Shown piece after piece: positions 14,833-15,379 of a DNA stretch of 15,379 nucleotides. The stretch lies in the NCBI GenBank assembly GCA_029940245.1, contig JAOZRF010000011.1, positions 1 to 15,379 of the forward strand, given 5' to 3'. The first letter of the stretch is position 1. Every line of letters starts with the position of its first letter. The notes under the pieces were generated by a model. The model saw nothing but the letters and a program-made list of their open reading frames with translations. It searched no databases and was not told where the DNA came from. The DNA is from Desulfobacula sp. Its GTDB lineage: Bacteria > Desulfobacterota > Desulfobacteria > Desulfobacterales > Desulfobacteraceae. The translations under genes and the position numbers were made by a program.

Positions 14833-15379
14833 TTATTTTATTCTGTCTGATTGATCATTCAGCCACGAATCTGGAAGCGGAAGGCTCACAATGACGGTTG
14901 TTCCCTGGCCAATCATTGATTCGATACGAATATTTCCCCCGTGCTTTTTGATGACAGACTCTGAAACGGCAAGTCCCAATCCCGAGCCTTTCCTTGTTCC
15001 CATCTCCTTGGTTGTAAAATAAGGATCAAAAATACGGATCACATCAGATTTTAAGATTCCTTTACCCATGTCCTTGAAGGAAATTTTGAGATATTTTGGT
15101 CTTTTTTGATCTTCAGGAACAAGGGATTCAATGCCTGCCTGAATTTCCAGTTGTCCCCTGCCGGCTATTGCATCCAAGCCATTTTGGATGATATTTTTAA
15201 AGGCAATCATCAGGTAATTCGGATCAACCTCTATCAGAGGAATTCTGTCCTGGATGTTAAGGGAAATAGTTACTTTGTTTTTATTTTCAATTTTTTCAGT
15301 GATGGCACGCAGAATATCCTCAATGGAATGGGCTCTTTTTTTAAACATAGCCCCTTTGGATAAGGTTATAAATTGATGT
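14833..15379 (-). CDS. Sensor histidine kinase, C-terminal part (5' end outside the window)
   Basis: The frame ending at 14833 has an ATG at 15348 but stays open to the window edge, reading HQFITLSKGA just before that ATG. This resembles the end of the dimerisation domain in NtrB-like kinases (HQLLTFSKGG), so the ATG is almost certainly internal and the gene is cut by the window. The visible part is the HATPase domain: N-box NIIQNGLDAIAG, G1 box DMGKGI, F-box IFDPYFTTK, G2 box GSGLGLAVSESVIKKHGG and G3 GQGTTV. All ATP-binding elements are intact. The phosphorylated histidine and the sensor domain are not in view. It lies 153 bases upstream of the GntR regulator gene and on the same strand, so it may or may not share a transcript. 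Its partner regulator is unknown. Confidence 0.9.
   Translation of the reverse strand, partial: HQFITLSKGAMFKKRAHSIEDILRAITEKIENKNKVTISLNIQDRIPLIEVDPNYLMIAFKNIIQNGLDAIAGRGQLEIQAGIESLVPEDQKRPKYLKISFKDMGKGILKSDVIRIFDPYFTTKEMGTRKGSGLGLAVSESVIKKHGGNIRIESMIGQGTTVIVSLPLPDSWLNDQSDRIK

Noticed and set aside
1..15379. CRISPR arrays, tRNA or rRNA genes, complete insertion sequences
   Set aside because: No regularly spaced repeats, no tRNA-like folds in the gaps and no transposase reading frame; the gaps are all too short to hold them apart from the palindrome at 14704-14779.

Overview
The window looks like part of an anaerobic, nutritionally versatile deltaproteobacterial (Desulfobacterota) chromosome, probably a Desulfobacula/Desulfobacterium-like sulfate reducer. 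This is inferred from moderately AT-rich DNA, two TRAP transporters in one cluster, a hydantoinase/acetone-carboxylase-type enzyme pair beside two CoA ligases, and two-component proteins of a style common in that group. No marker gene fixes the taxonomy.

Every gene seen is on the minus strand, so transcription runs from high to low coordinates. At the high end (14833-15379) is the C-terminal part of a sensor histidine kinase whose start lies outside the window. A 153-base gap follows, with a candidate promoter and a 22-base imperfect inverted repeat. A tightly packed run of 12 genes then begins: a GntR/FadR-type regulator (13933-14661); a three-gene TRAP transporter DctP-DctQ-DctM (13879-11017); HyuA and HyuB subunits of the ATP-dependent hydantoinase/oxoprolinase/acetone carboxylase superfamily (10947-7089); a small VOC protein resembling methylmalonyl-CoA epimerase (7092-6682); a PaaK-like CoA ligase (6623-5250); a second TRAP transporter built as a fused DctQM plus its own DctP (5227-2234); an acyl-CoA synthetase (2204-654); and a stand-alone receiver-domain response regulator (657-160). 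Gaps are mostly 15-70 bases, with two ATGA overlaps, so one long catabolic operon is likely.

At the low end, after a clear sigma-70-like promoter, the first 21 codons of an addiction-module antitoxin are visible (65-1). It belongs to a separate transcription unit.

Inferred working model: the regulator senses an organic acid or its CoA ester. The TRAP systems import one or two carboxylates. HyuAB carries out an ATP-dependent ring opening or carboxylation. The VOC protein and two unlike CoA ligases process and activate the products for CoA-based degradation. The substrate cannot be named from sequence. No thiolase, dehydrogenase, hydratase or acetone-carboxylase gamma subunit lies in the window, so the pathway must be completed elsewhere.
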